Source: Nocardia cerradoensis NBRC 101014 (GTDB taxonomy: Bacteria; Actinomycetota; Actinomycetes; Mycobacteriales; Mycobacteriaceae). Taken from it: 64,000 nucleotides of DNA. The notes beneath the pieces were generated by a model, which was given only the letters and a program-made list of their open reading frames with translations, was not told the origin of the DNA and did no database searches. Of the stretch, positions 34,784 through 43,884 are shown piece by piece. The stretch's first letter is position 1; each line of letters starts with the position of its first letter. Where the stretch lies: positions 1 through 64,000 of the forward strand of contig NZ_BAFW01000255.1 of assembly GCF_000308535.1 (NCBI RefSeq). Direction: 5' to 3'. A program made the position numbers and the translations under genes.

Positions 34784-35201
34784 GCAGGAACTCCTCTCGG
34801 CCCGTCAGAGTTCGCCACTGGATGGCCCGGCGGCGTCGACGGCTGAACCAACAGCGAGAATAGCAACTAACTTTTTGCCGTGACAAGGGTTACATACGAG
34901 AATCCCGGTTCACAGAAGGTTCGCCATACAGCGCCGTCCCATAGCGATAACCTGGGTTTTTGCCTGAAGGCACCGTGACGTCAGTCCAGTGGCCTCCGAG
35001 GCTGGCTGAGCAAACTGCGGCTCACATCCTGTTGTCTCCGACGCGGTCGCCGTGCCAGTATCGACCCATCCGGGCAGGCCCGGCGCGCACGCGGCCAGGC
35101 ACCCGAGGGGCGGCAGTCTGTGCGCGCACCGGCATCGAGTCGTGCCGGAGATGCCGGGCGCGTCGCTCCGAGTCGTACCGCGGCCAGGAGGACAACCACA
35201 G
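34784..35201. other. Divergent intergenic region between the acyl-CoA synthetase and nitronate monooxygenase genes
   Basis: A 418-base noncoding region. Apart from the promoter candidate at 34857-34886 and the AT-rich patch around it I see no clear gene, hairpin or repeat. Frames here are shadows without plausible starts. Confidence 0.5.
34857..34886 (-). promoter_or_regulatory. Promoter candidate for the acyl-CoA synthetase gene
   Basis: On the minus strand, TTGTCA (34881-34886) and TATTCT (34857-34862) are separated by 18 bases, close to a vegetative sigma-70-type promoter. The transcript would carry a leader of roughly 65 bases. Confidence 0.5.
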
Positions 35202-36173
35202 ATGTTGCGCACCAGATTCACCGAGATGTTCGGTATCGAACACCCGATCGTGCAGGGCGGCATGATGCACGTCGGCCGCGCCGAACTCGTGGCGGCGGTC
35301 GCCAACGCCGGAGGCCTCGGCTTCATCACCGCGCTGACCCAGCCGACCCCCGACGATCTGCGGCGCGAGATCGAGCGCACCCGGCAGCTCACCGACAAGC
35401 CGTTCGGCGTCAACGTCACCATCCTGCCGTCGATCAATCCGCCGCCGTACCAGGAATACGTTCAGGCGATCATCGAGTCGGGCGTGAAGATCGTGGAGAC
35501 CGCCGGCAGCAACCCGGAGCCGTTCCTGCCGTACTACAAGGAAGCCGGAATCAAGGTGCTGCACAAGTGCACCAGCGTCCGGCACGCGCTCAAGGCGCAG
35601 AAGATCGGCGTCGACGGCGTGAGCATCGACGGTTTCGAATGCGCCGGACACCCGGGTGAGGACGACGTGCCCGGCCTGATCCTGATCCCGGCGGCCACCA
35701 AGGCGCTCGACATCCCGGTCATCGCGTCGGGTGGTTTCGCCGATGCCCGCGGCCTGGTCGCCGCGCTGGCACTGGGCGCCGACGGCATCAACATGGGCAC
35801 CCGCTTCCTGTGCACCGAGGAGTCCCCGGTGCATCGGAAGGTCAAGGAGCAAATCGTCGCCCACACCGAGCGGGACACGGAGCTCATCTTCCGCACCATG
35901 AACAACACCGCCCGGGTGGCCGCCAACGAGATCAGCCGCAAGGTGGTCGAAATCGAGGCCGCCGGAGGCAAATTCGAGGATGTGCGCGATCTGGTCGCCG
36001 GTGCGCGCGGCCGCCGCGTCTTCGACGAGGGCGACCTGGACGCCGGCATCTGGTCGGCCGGACAGGTGCAGGGCCTGATCGACGACATCCCGACCTGCGC
36101 CGAACTGATCTCGCGCATCGTGGACGAGGCCGAGACGCTGATCAACTCCCGGCTGGGCTCGCTGGTCGTCTGA
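35202..36173 (+). CDS. Nitronate monooxygenase (2-nitropropane dioxygenase-like)
   Basis: An FMN-dependent enzyme of about 323 residues that oxidises alkyl nitronates. It shows IEHPIVQGGMMHVGRAELVA, GGLGFITAL, and VSIDGFECAGHPGEDD with the family His/Gly/Pro stretch, then PVIASGGFADARGLVAALALG and MGTRFLCTEES. ATG 35202 has AGGAGG upstream; a longer frame begins at 35052 without a site. It is divergent from the acyl-CoA synthetase. In actinobacteria such proteins often occur near fatty-acid genes, and some may act as enoyl reductases instead. Confidence 0.86.
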   Translation: MLRTRFTEMFGIEHPIVQGGMMHVGRAELVAAVANAGGLGFITALTQPTPDDLRREIERTRQLTDKPFGVNVTILPSINPPPYQEYVQAIIESGVKIVETAGSNPEPFLPYYKEAGIKVLHKCTSVRHALKAQKIGVDGVSIDGFECAGHPGEDDVPGLILIPAATKALDIPVIASGGFADARGLVAALALGADGINMGTRFLCTEESPVHRKVKEQIVAHTERDTELIFRTMNNTARVAANEISRKVVEIEAAGGKFEDVRDLVAGARGRRVFDEGDLDAGIWSAGQVQGLIDDIPTCAELISRIVDEAETLINSRLGSLVV

Positions 36174-36188
36174 TTTCGGCATCCGGAG

Positions 36189-36219
36189 ACGAGCCGCGAC
36201 CGCCACGGTCGCGGCTCGT
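36189..36219. terminator. Hairpin terminator after the nitronate monooxygenase gene
   Basis: A perfect 14-bp stem (36189-36202 and 36206-36219) with a three-base loop, 15 bases after the stop codon. It separates this gene from the ACP-PKS-FAAL operon. Confidence 0.8.
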
Positions 36220-36321
36220 TTCCGTCACTCTCGCCCCTGTGGCCTCAGCTGTCCCGACCTCTTCACCGGGCCCCGACTTGTCGGCATAATCGCTGGGGAA
36301 CCTGCACTATACGGGGAGGGA

Positions 36322-36573
36322 GTGGCGGTGGGGCAGCGGGAGCGGATCGACACCATGGCGGACGCGGCGATCGCGGCGATCGCGCACATGCTCGGCACCG
36401 AACCCGAATCCGTCTCGACGACACTGCCTTTCATCGACCTGGGGTTGACCTCCGCGCAGCTCGCCCGCCTCACCGGTGTGCTGGAAGACGCGCTGGGCAT
36501 GGAGATCTCACTCACCGATCTCTACGACAATCCGGATATCGAGCGGCTCGTCGACCATCTCGAGGGCCGATGA
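36322..36573 (+). CDS. Free-standing acyl carrier protein
   Basis: An 83-residue carrier protein from GTG 36322 with GGGGAGGGA upstream. The helix with the phosphopantetheine site reads DLGLTS44AQLARLTG; Ser44 should carry the 4'-phosphopantetheine arm. It ends in DLYDNPDIERLVDHL, the usual last helix. Its stop overlaps the start of the polyketide synthase (ATGA). Together with the FAAL downstream, it is the likely acceptor of the activated fatty acid; the alternative is that the FAAL loads the PKS carrier domain directly. Confidence 0.88.
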   Translation: MAVGQRERIDTMADAAIAAIAHMLGTEPESVSTTLPFIDLGLTSAQLARLTGVLEDALGMEISLTDLYDNPDIERLVDHLEGR

Positions 36574-39500
36574 CACCCGCCACGCCACCGATATCGATCA
36601 TCGGTATCGGCTGCCGAGTTCCGGGCGCGGCCGGCGTGAACGACTTGTGGCGCTTGCTGATCGAGAGCCGCAGCGGGGTCGGCGACCCGCCGCCGGATCG
36701 CGACGGCGCGGGCCGCGGCGGCTATCTGGAGTCCATCGCGGAATTCGACAACGAGCGGTTCTCGATCTCCGATCGCGAAGCGGCACTGATGGATCCGCAA
36801 CAGCGGCTGGCGCTGGAGGTCGCGGTCGAGGCGATCGACGATGCCGGAATCGGCTATGGCCTGGGCGGATCGAATACCGCGGTTCTGTTCGGCGCCTGCG
36901 GATTCGACCACGGAGCGGTCGTCCTCGGCGACGGGGGGCAGGACGCGCCTTACGCGGTGACGGGATCCGCGCTCAGCATCATCGCCAATCGGATCTCCTA
37001 TGCGCTGGACCTGCACGGACCCAGTGTGGTGCTCGACAGCGCGTGTTCGTCCTCGCTCGCCGCGGTGGACCTCGCGCTGCGGCTGCTCGCCGACGACGCG
37101 GTGCCGTACGCCATCGTCGGCGGCGTGAATCTCGCACTGCTGCCGCATACTTCGCGGTATCTGGAGCAGGGCGGCTTCCTGGCTCCGGACGGGCGGTGCA
37201 AACCGTTCGACGCGGCGGCCGACGGATACGTGCGCGGTGACGGGGCGACGGTGCTGGTGCTGCAGCGCACGGCCGACGCCCGGCGTGCGGGCAACCGCCG
37301 CTATGCCGAGATCGTCGGTGCCGCAGTGGGTTCGGACGGGCGCTCGAACGGTCTGTACGCGCCGAACGGACGCGCACAACAACAGGTGATCCGGACGGCG
37401 TGGGCACGGGCCGGCCTGGACGTGCGCTCGGCCGGGTATTTCGAATGTCACGGCACGGGAACACCGGTCGGCGATGCGGTGGAAATCGAGGCCCTGGCCG
37501 CCGTGCTCGACGCGCCGCGCGGTGCGGCGAAACCGTATGTCGGGTCGATCAAATCGAATATCGGCCATCTCGAGGCGGCTGCCGGGGTGACCGGGCTGGC
37601 CAAGGTGGCGCTGTGCCTGCACCACGGAACCATCGTGCCCACCATCAACTTCCAGCGCGAGAATCCGCTGCTGCGGTTGGCCGAACGCGGCCTCCGGGTA
37701 CCGGGCGAAGTGGTCGGCTGGGCCGCGGACTCCGGCGACCGGCGCTGCGCGGGAGTCAGCTCGTTCGGATTCGGCGGAACCAACGCGCATGTGGTCGTGC
37801 GGGAGGCGGAGCCGGGACCGGTCCGTGAGGTGCGGCCTCCGGTGCTCATCGGACTCACCGGTCGCGACGAGGACGAACTGCGCGAGACCGCGGCCCGGCT
37901 GGCGGGCGCCGGGGAGCTGTCACTGTCCGGCGTGGCCGCAGCCGGACGCGCACTGCCCCAGCCGATTCGGGCCGCGATCGTCGCGGACGAGGCCGACGAG
38001 GCCGCCGACGCCCTGCGCGCGCTGGCGAGCGGCTCCGACTCGCCGGCCCTGCTCGGAGTCGGTGGTCATCGGCGCGGCCGCGTGCTGTTCCTGTTCTCCG
38101 GACAGGGCGGTCAGCATCCGCGAATGGGGCGCGAGCTGGCGGCCCGGTATCCCGAATTCGTCCACGCCGTGGCCGAAGCGGCGGACGCGGTGGCGGATGC
38201 GGGCGGGCCGCGCGTGTGGACGCCCCGGCACGGCTTCGCCGACAGCATGGGCCCCACCGAGACGGTGCAACCGGCGCTGTTCGTCTACCAGGTGGCGCTG
38301 GCCCGACTGCTCGCGACATGGGGAATCGAACCGGATGCGGTGGCGGGACACAGCCTGGGCGAAATCGCGGCCGCCGTGGTCGCGGGCGCGTTGTCCCTCG
38401 GCGATGCCGCACATCTGGTCACCGTGCGTTCGCGGGCGCTGGGCCGGCTGGCCGGGCAGGGCATGATGGCGATGCTCGAGGCCACACCGGACCAGGCGCG
38501 GCGGCTGGTCGAACCCCTGCGCGCGGAGGTCGCCGTCGCGGCGGTGAACGGCCCCCGGACGGTGGTGGTCTCCGGCACCACGCGGTACATGGAGACCCTG
38601 CTGCGGCGAGCGCGGCGGCGCCGGTACTACGTGCGGCCGGTGCCGGTGGATTTCGCGGCGCACAGCCCGCAGGTTCGCGCGCTGGCCGGTGAATTCACCA
38701 CCGCGCTCCGGGCACCGCAGCCGCGCGCGCCCCGGGTGCCGGTGTTCTCGACGGCACGGTCGGGCCGGCTCATCGATTCCGCCGCGATGGATACCGAGTA
38801 CTGGATCGACAACCTGTGTGGCACGGTCGATCTGGACGCTGCCGTCGAATCGGCCGTGGGCCGGGGGTACACCTCGATCGTGGAGATATCGCCGCATCCG
38901 GTGCTGGCGCCCGCCGTACGGGATTATCCCGAACTGGCCGACTCCGTCTTCGCGGCCGCGCAGCGTGACGGCGAGGTCGCCGCCCTGCTCCGGACCGTCG
39001 GTGCGATGTATGTGCGGGGGCGACACGTCGACTGGTCGATCCAGGGCCCGGCTGCCGGTCCGGTGATCGAACGGCGGTGGCGGCGAAAGGCGTTCCCACT
39101 GCTCACTCGCACCGCGACCGACCCCGGACGCGAGCGGCTGGACGATCACGTGGTGAACGGCGTGCCGACCGTGCCGGCCGCGTATTGGATTCGGCGCCTG
39201 CTGGATTCGGCGCCCGGCCCGATTCGGCTGGCCGACTTCACGGTGCACGAACGTACGGATATCGCCGATCTCGCGGCGGTCGGCTACCGCAGCGGGTCGG
39301 ATCTGCGCGTCCTGCTGGGGCCGGTGTTGCTCGCCTCGGCACGTGCCGACAGCGCCGCCGCGCCCGCCGACATACTCGGCTGGATGCGCACGGTGGACGA
39401 CCATCGAACCTCCGTTGCGGCAGCGGACGAACTCGATATCGTCGTGTTCTACGCATCCCTGCGCCGCCGCGGACTCGACTACGGTCCGCGCTTTCGCCCC

Positions 39501-41702
39501 TTGGCGGCCCTGCGTGCCGGGAGCCGTAGCGCGGTCGGCGTCTTCGATTCCATCCCGCTGTCCACCGCCGCGCTCGACGGCTGTCTGCAGCTGATCGCCG
39601 CCGCCGGCCGGGAGGTACTGCCCGCGGACGGACTCGCGGTGCCCGTGGCCATCGCGTCGGTATGGCTCTCCGATGCGCACCGCCTCCTACTGACCGAGGC
39701 GCATGCGTTCGTGCGCGAGCACGGGCCGGACGGCCTGCTGTGCGACGTCATCGCGCTCGACCAGGACGACGCGCCCGCAGTGGCGTTGATCGGTGTGCGA
39801 ATCGCGTTCTCGGGCACGGGTTTCGCCGCGGAGCGGACGTCGGAGATCCCGCACACGGTCGCCTTCCGCCCTTCCGGAGGCACCGGATTGCGCGACGGTT
39901 CCGGCGCTGCCGCCGACGACAGCCCCGACACACAGCCGGAGAACACGCACCCGCCGGTCCTGGGTGAGCAGCGCCAATCCCGCACTGCCGGTGCCGATTT
40001 CGGAGGCATCGCGAGCGCGGGGATGCACGGGCTCCGTCGGCGCACCGCCGCGCGCGGACGAGCCGACTACGACGCGACGGTCGCCACGGCACCGGAGTGG
40101 GCGAACTCCGTACTGCGCGAGGAACAGTGGATCGCGGCGCCGTTCTCCGCCGGAGCTACGGAGGCGGTGGATCCGGCCATCGAGCGGGTTGCGGTCGTCG
40201 GAGAATCGCGCCTCGCGAAGTCGATCGCCCGTGCCCTGGACCGGCATCTCCCCGCCGAGCGGATCGCCCGGGAGCCGGGTGAATCGACGGCCTTGTCGGC
40301 GGCAGCCGGACGATCGGCCCGCACGGCTGTCGTCCTGGTCTGGCCGGAAACCACCGGCACGGATCCGCTCGTCACCGGGCTCGAGCGAGCCTTGCGCGTC
40401 GTACAGCAGGTGATCGCCGCGGAAACGACGGCGAGCCTCACCGTGGTGCTGCGGCATCCGGCATCCGTCGCACACAACGCCGTCGCCGCACTGGTACGGA
40501 CGCTGCAGTTGGAATCCGGCCGACCGGTGCGCCTGATCTGGTCCGACGAATCGGGCGCCGATGCCGTCCGTGACCTCGTGCTCCGTTCGGGTGGGCCCGC
40601 GGAAGTGCGAGTCGAGGGTGCGCGAACGCTGGTGCGGCGGTTCCGGCGGCTCGGCGGAACCGGCTCCGCGGTTCCGCTCTGCGCCGACGGGACCTACGTG
40701 GTCACCGGCGGGCTCGGCGCGCTGGGAGCCGCCGCGGTTCGGTGGCTGCTCGAACAGGGAGCGCGCGATGTCGTGGTCCTGACCCGGCGTCCCAGGCCGC
40801 TGCCGCCCCTGCTCGACGGCGCCGAGGACCGGGTGGTGGTCGTGCGCTGTGATGTCGCCGATCGCGCGGACCTGGCCAACGCGCTCGACGACATCCGGGC
40901 CTGCGGATCGACGATTCGCGGCCTGGTGCACGCCGCGGGCATGCTGCAGGACGCCGAATTCGACCGGGTGACAGGCGAATCGCTGGCATTGCACTTCGAC
41001 CCCAAAGTGACCGCCGCCGGCTCACTGATCGAACTGACAGCGAACGATCCGGTCGACTTCACCGTCCTGTTCTCCTCCGCCACAGGACTTTTCGGCGCCC
41101 CCGGGCAGGCCGCCTACGCCGCCGCCAATGCGGCTCTGGACGCGCTGGCGCTCGCCGCCACCGGCCGGTCGGTGACCAGTATCGCCTGGGGCAGCTGGGA
41201 TGCCGGACTCGCTCGCTCGGCCGGGGGCGCCGCGCATCTGCGAACGGCCGGCATCACCCCCTTCGATGTCGCCCGCGGCATGTCCGTGCTCTCCGCGGTC
41301 CTCGGCCGCCCGCAAGCGGTGGTGCTCGCGCTGGATTACACGCCCACCGACGACGCCGGCCCGATCGCGGCCCGGCTCCGCGAGGCGCTGATTCCTGTTG
41401 CGCCGCCCCGGGTTTCGTCGCCACGATCCGATCGGCGGCCGTCCGATACCGTGACGAACGCGGAGGAGGTTCGACGCATCGTCCGCGCCACAGTCGCCGG
41501 CGCGCTCTCGCGGCCGGTCGAATCCGTCGATTCCGACGCCGACTTCGCGACACTGAACCTCTCCTCGCTGCTGGCGATCGATCTGCGCCGCCGTTTGGAG
41601 GCCGGGCTGGGAATTCGTATCGCGACGGCCGAGCTGTTCGACAACCCCTCCGTCACAGCCTTGTCAGCGGCATTGGCAGCGCGGATGACGCGACAGGAGT
41701 GA
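36570..41702 (+). CDS. Type I polyketide synthase (KS-AT-DH-KR-ACP)
   Basis: A 1710-residue modular or iterative PKS. KS (about 8-415): C159 in DSACSSSL, H294 in HGTGTP, H333 in NIGHLEAA. AT (about 505-800): S595 in GHSLGEIAA; the specificity stretch reads FAAHS, neither the malonyl HAFH nor methylmalonyl YASH form. DH (about 840-1090): H860 in HVVNGVPTVP and D1003 in DGCLQ, so probably active. KR (about 1370-1550): TGGLGALG at T1379 and Y1516 in AYAAANA. C-terminal ACP: S1666 in LNLSSLL. There is no enoyl reductase and no thioesterase, so the chain must be released by another protein. It should add a two- or three-carbon unit and reduce it to an alcohol or alkene. Confidence 0.92.
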   Translation: MTPATPPISIIGIGCRVPGAAGVNDLWRLLIESRSGVGDPPPDRDGAGRGGYLESIAEFDNERFSISDREAALMDPQQRLALEVAVEAIDDAGIGYGLGGSNTAVLFGACGFDHGAVVLGDGGQDAPYAVTGSALSIIANRISYALDLHGPSVVLDSACSSSLAAVDLALRLLADDAVPYAIVGGVNLALLPHTSRYLEQGGFLAPDGRCKPFDAAADGYVRGDGATVLVLQRTADARRAGNRRYAEIVGAAVGSDGRSNGLYAPNGRAQQQVIRTAWARAGLDVRSAGYFECHGTGTPVGDAVEIEALAAVLDAPRGAAKPYVGSIKSNIGHLEAAAGVTGLAKVALCLHHGTIVPTINFQRENPLLRLAERGLRVPGEVVGWAADSGDRRCAGVSSFGFGGTNAHVVVREAEPGPVREVRPPVLIGLTGRDEDELRETAARLAGAGELSLSGVAAAGRALPQPIRAAIVADEADEAADALRALASGSDSPALLGVGGHRRGRVLFLFSGQGGQHPRMGRELAARYPEFVHAVAEAADAVADAGGPRVWTPRHGFADSMGPTETVQPALFVYQVALARLLATWGIEPDAVAGHSLGEIAAAVVAGALSLGDAAHLVTVRSRALGRLAGQGMMAMLEATPDQARRLVEPLRAEVAVAAVNGPRTVVVSGTTRYMETLLRRARRRRYYVRPVPVDFAAHSPQVRALAGEFTTALRAPQPRAPRVPVFSTARSGRLIDSAAMDTEYWIDNLCGTVDLDAAVESAVGRGYTSIVEISPHPVLAPAVRDYPELADSVFAAAQRDGEVAALLRTVGAMYVRGRHVDWSIQGPAAGPVIERRWRRKAFPLLTRTATDPGRERLDDHVVNGVPTVPAAYWIRRLLDSAPGPIRLADFTVHERTDIADLAAVGYRSGSDLRVLLGPVLLASARADSAAAPADILGWMRTVDDHRTSVAAADELDIVVFYASLRRRGLDYGPRFRPLAALRAGSRSAVGVFDSIPLSTAALDGCLQLIAAAGREVLPADGLAVPVAIASVWLSDAHRLLLTEAHAFVREHGPDGLLCDVIALDQDDAPAVALIGVRIAFSGTGFAAERTSEIPHTVAFRPSGGTGLRDGSGAAADDSPDTQPENTHPPVLGEQRQSRTAGADFGGIASAGMHGLRRRTAARGRADYDATVATAPEWANSVLREEQWIAAPFSAGATEAVDPAIERVAVVGESRLAKSIARALDRHLPAERIAREPGESTALSAAAGRSARTAVVLVWPETTGTDPLVTGLERALRVVQQVIAAETTASLTVVLRHPASVAHNAVAALVRTLQLESGRPVRLIWSDESGADAVRDLVLRSGGPAEVRVEGARTLVRRFRRLGGTGSAVPLCADGTYVVTGGLGALGAAAVRWLLEQGARDVVVLTRRPRPLPPLLDGAEDRVVVVRCDVADRADLANALDDIRACGSTIRGLVHAAGMLQDAEFDRVTGESLALHFDPKVTAAGSLIELTANDPVDFTVLFSSATGLFGAPGQAAYAAANAALDALALAATGRSVTSIAWGSWDAGLARSAGGAAHLRTAGITPFDVARGMSVLSAVLGRPQAVVLALDYTPTDDAGPIAARLREALIPVAPPRVSSPRSDRRPSDTVTNAEEVRRIVRATVAGALSRPVESVDSDADFATLNLSSLLAIDLRRRLEAGLGIRIATAELFDNPSVTALSAALAARMTRQE

Positions 41703-41709
41703 GCATGAT

Positions 41710-43461
41710 ATGACCGACCGATTGGCGGCGGCCGTCGCGGCGCGAGCAGCGGAAGCACCGGACGATCCGGCCTTCACCGCCCTGGCTCATCCCGGCGGCC
41801 GGCAGGTGGCGGAGACCGTCACGACCTCGCAATTGCACGGCGCGGCGGGCGCACTGGCAGCCGCCATCCGCGAGCGGACGGCGCCCGGTGATCGCGTCGC
41901 GATTCAGTGCGAACACGGCCTGGACTATGTCGTCGCCTTCCTCGGCTGTCTCTACAGCGCACGCACCGCGGTGCCGCTGTTCCCGGACACGATGCGCCAC
42001 AATGCCGGCCGGTTGCGAACGATCCTCGGCGATGCCGAGCCGAGGCTGCGTCTCGTCTCGCCCGGTTGGGCGCAGCCGGTGCCCGGCGCCCGGGGTCCGG
42101 ATGCCGGTCGGCCGCCGCACGGTGAACTCCTCACGGTCGATGCGCACGCCCGCACCGACGATGTCCGAGTGGATACGGTCGGCGCGCATCCCGCCTACCT
42201 CCAGTACACCTCCGGGTCCACCACTTCGCCTGCGGGAGTGTGTGTTTCCCACGCGAACCTCGCGGCGGCGCTGGATCAGCTGCGTGACGCCCTGGCACCG
42301 GCCGACGATGGCCCGATGGTGAACTGGCTCCCGTTCTTCCACGATATGGGCCTGGTGTTCGCCCTGGCACTGCCGCTGTATCTCGGCGTTCATGCGATCA
42401 CGCTGCCACCGTCCGACTTCGCCAAACGGCCGATCCGATGGTTGCGCGCGTGCGGCGAGTATCGCGCGACCGCGACCGCGAGCCCGAATTTCGGTCTGAC
42501 GCTGGCGGTTTCGGGCACCAGCGCGGAGGAACGGGACGGCCTCGACCTGTCGTCGTTGGATCTGCTGCTCAACGGGGCCGAACCGATCCGCGCCAACGCC
42601 CTGGGCGCCTTCACCCGCACCTTCGCGCCGCACGGATTCCGCCACCGCGCCCACACCGCGGGATACGGCTTGGCGGAGGCGACCCTTCCGGTCACCATCT
42701 CACGCCCGGAGGCGGAACCGGTATGCGTCGAATTCGACCGCGCCGCCCTCGGCTCGGGCCGGGCGATCGTCGCGTCCGCGGGCCATGCGCTCGGCCGGGC
42801 GGATGGTCTCGCCCTGGTCGACTGCGGCCGTCCCGCCGGGCAAACCGTGCGCATCGTCGACCCGATCACACTCACCCCCCGTGAGGACGGCGCCGTCGGC
42901 GAGATCTGGGTGCGGGGTCCGAATGTCGGTGCCGGATATGCGGGACTGCGCGAGCGGACCGCGGCCACCTTCGGCGCGGTGCTGCCCGGAGAGCCCGGAA
43001 CGTGGCTGCGCACCGGAGATCTCGGCTTCGTCCACGACGGGGGTCTGTACATCGCGGGCCGCCTGCGCGACACCATCGTCATCGACGGCCGCAACCATTT
43101 CCCCGCCGATATCGAAGCCACCGCCGCCGACTCGGCGCCCGAACTGCGGCCCGGGCATATCGCGGCGTTCGGGGTCGATACCGGTGAGCGCGAGGACCTG
43201 GTGATCATCGCGGAAATGACGAGTCCACCGCCCGCCGCGAACGATCTCGGCCGGCGGGTCCGGGCCGCGGTGGCGACGGTGCACGGCGTCTCGCCGGCGG
43301 AGGTGCTGTTGTTGCCGCGCGGCGCGATTCCGAAAACGTCGAGCGGAAAGCTGCGCCGGGGCGAGTGCCGCGAACTCTATCGGGCAGGGGAGTTCGGCGG
43401 CGGCACCGGCGTCGAGGCGGCGCTCCGCCCCGGGAACTCAGCTCGAATCGCGGCCGAGTAG
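41710..43461 (+). CDS. Fatty acyl-AMP ligase (FAAL, FadD-like)
   Basis: A 583-residue ANL enzyme that activates a fatty acid as acyl-AMP and passes it to an ACP or PKS instead of CoA. It shows YTSGSTTSPAGVCVSH, NWLPFFHDMGLVFALALPLY, SPNFGLTLAV, HTAGYGLAEATLPV and WLRTGDLGFVHDGGLYIAGR, the last with DTIVIDGRNHFPADIE. The FFHDMGL and PNF motifs point to FAAL rather than acyl-CoA ligase. It ends in PKTSSGKLRRGECRELY. ATG 41710 has AGGAG upstream and lies seven bases after the PKS stop. It overlaps the convergent S4 gene by 24 bases. Confidence 0.88.
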   Translation: MTDRLAAAVAARAAEAPDDPAFTALAHPGGRQVAETVTTSQLHGAAGALAAAIRERTAPGDRVAIQCEHGLDYVVAFLGCLYSARTAVPLFPDTMRHNAGRLRTILGDAEPRLRLVSPGWAQPVPGARGPDAGRPPHGELLTVDAHARTDDVRVDTVGAHPAYLQYTSGSTTSPAGVCVSHANLAAALDQLRDALAPADDGPMVNWLPFFHDMGLVFALALPLYLGVHAITLPPSDFAKRPIRWLRACGEYRATATASPNFGLTLAVSGTSAEERDGLDLSSLDLLLNGAEPIRANALGAFTRTFAPHGFRHRAHTAGYGLAEATLPVTISRPEAEPVCVEFDRAALGSGRAIVASAGHALGRADGLALVDCGRPAGQTVRIVDPITLTPREDGAVGEIWVRGPNVGAGYAGLRERTAATFGAVLPGEPGTWLRTGDLGFVHDGGLYIAGRLRDTIVIDGRNHFPADIEATAADSAPELRPGHIAAFGVDTGEREDLVIIAEMTSPPPAANDLGRRVRAAVATVHGVSPAEVLLLPRGAIPKTSSGKLRRGECRELYRAGEFGGGTGVEAALRPGNSARIAAE

Positions 43462-43824
43462 CCGATCGGTCTCGCGGCGTTCGCGCTTGGTGGGCCGTCC
43501 GGCACCGCGGTCGCGCTTGGGCATCGCGGCGACGATCTCGGGTGCGGGCGGCGGGGGGCTCTTGTCGATGTAGCACTGCGTGGCAATCGAAGCGCCGACG
43601 CGTTTGACGACAAGCCGGACCACGACGACGATGCGTTCGACTCCGGCATTGCGGACCCGCACCTCATCACCGGACTTGATCTGATGAGCGGGTTTGACGG
43701 CCGTACCGTTGACACGCACGTGACCGCCGCGGCACGCGGTGGCCGCAGCGGATCGTGTTTTGAACAGCCGGACAGCCCAGATCCAGGAGTCGACCCGCGC
43801 TGTAGCTGGTTGTGCCTGTTCCAG
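43438..43824 (-). CDS. S4-domain RNA-binding protein, Hsp15-like, with apparent CTG start
   Basis: The Hsp15-type protein binds stalled 50S subunits with peptidyl-tRNA. The S4 fold reads RVDSWIWAVRLFKTRSAA then HVRVNGTAVKPAHQIKSGD. The first ATG, GTG or TTG in frame (GTG 43719) would remove the first 35 residues and half of the S4 domain. Upstream is the in-frame CTG at 43822-43824 (LEQAQPATARVDSW) with GAGGAG five bases before it, and then a stop codon. The natural reading is therefore CTG initiation, giving 128 residues. A sequencing error that created CTG from GTG or ATG cannot be excluded. The tail is Lys/Arg-rich. Confidence 0.82.
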   Translation of the reverse strand: MEQAQPATARVDSWIWAVRLFKTRSAAATACRGGHVRVNGTAVKPAHQIKSGDEVRVRNAGVERIVVVVRLVVKRVGASIATQCYIDKSPPPPAPEIVAAMPKRDRGAGRPTKRERRETDRLLGRDSS

Positions 43825-43841
43825 TTTCGCTCCTCACAGTA

Positions 43842-43865
43842 GGCCCGGCGGATCACCGCCGGGCC
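43842..43865 (-). terminator. Hairpin terminator after the NlpC/P60 gene
   Basis: A 10-bp stem (43842-43851 and 43856-43865) with a four-base loop lies 20 bases after the NlpC/P60 stop on the minus strand and just upstream of the S4 ribosome-binding site. Confidence 0.7.
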
Positions 43866-43884
43866 GTGCTGTCGAGCGGAACGA

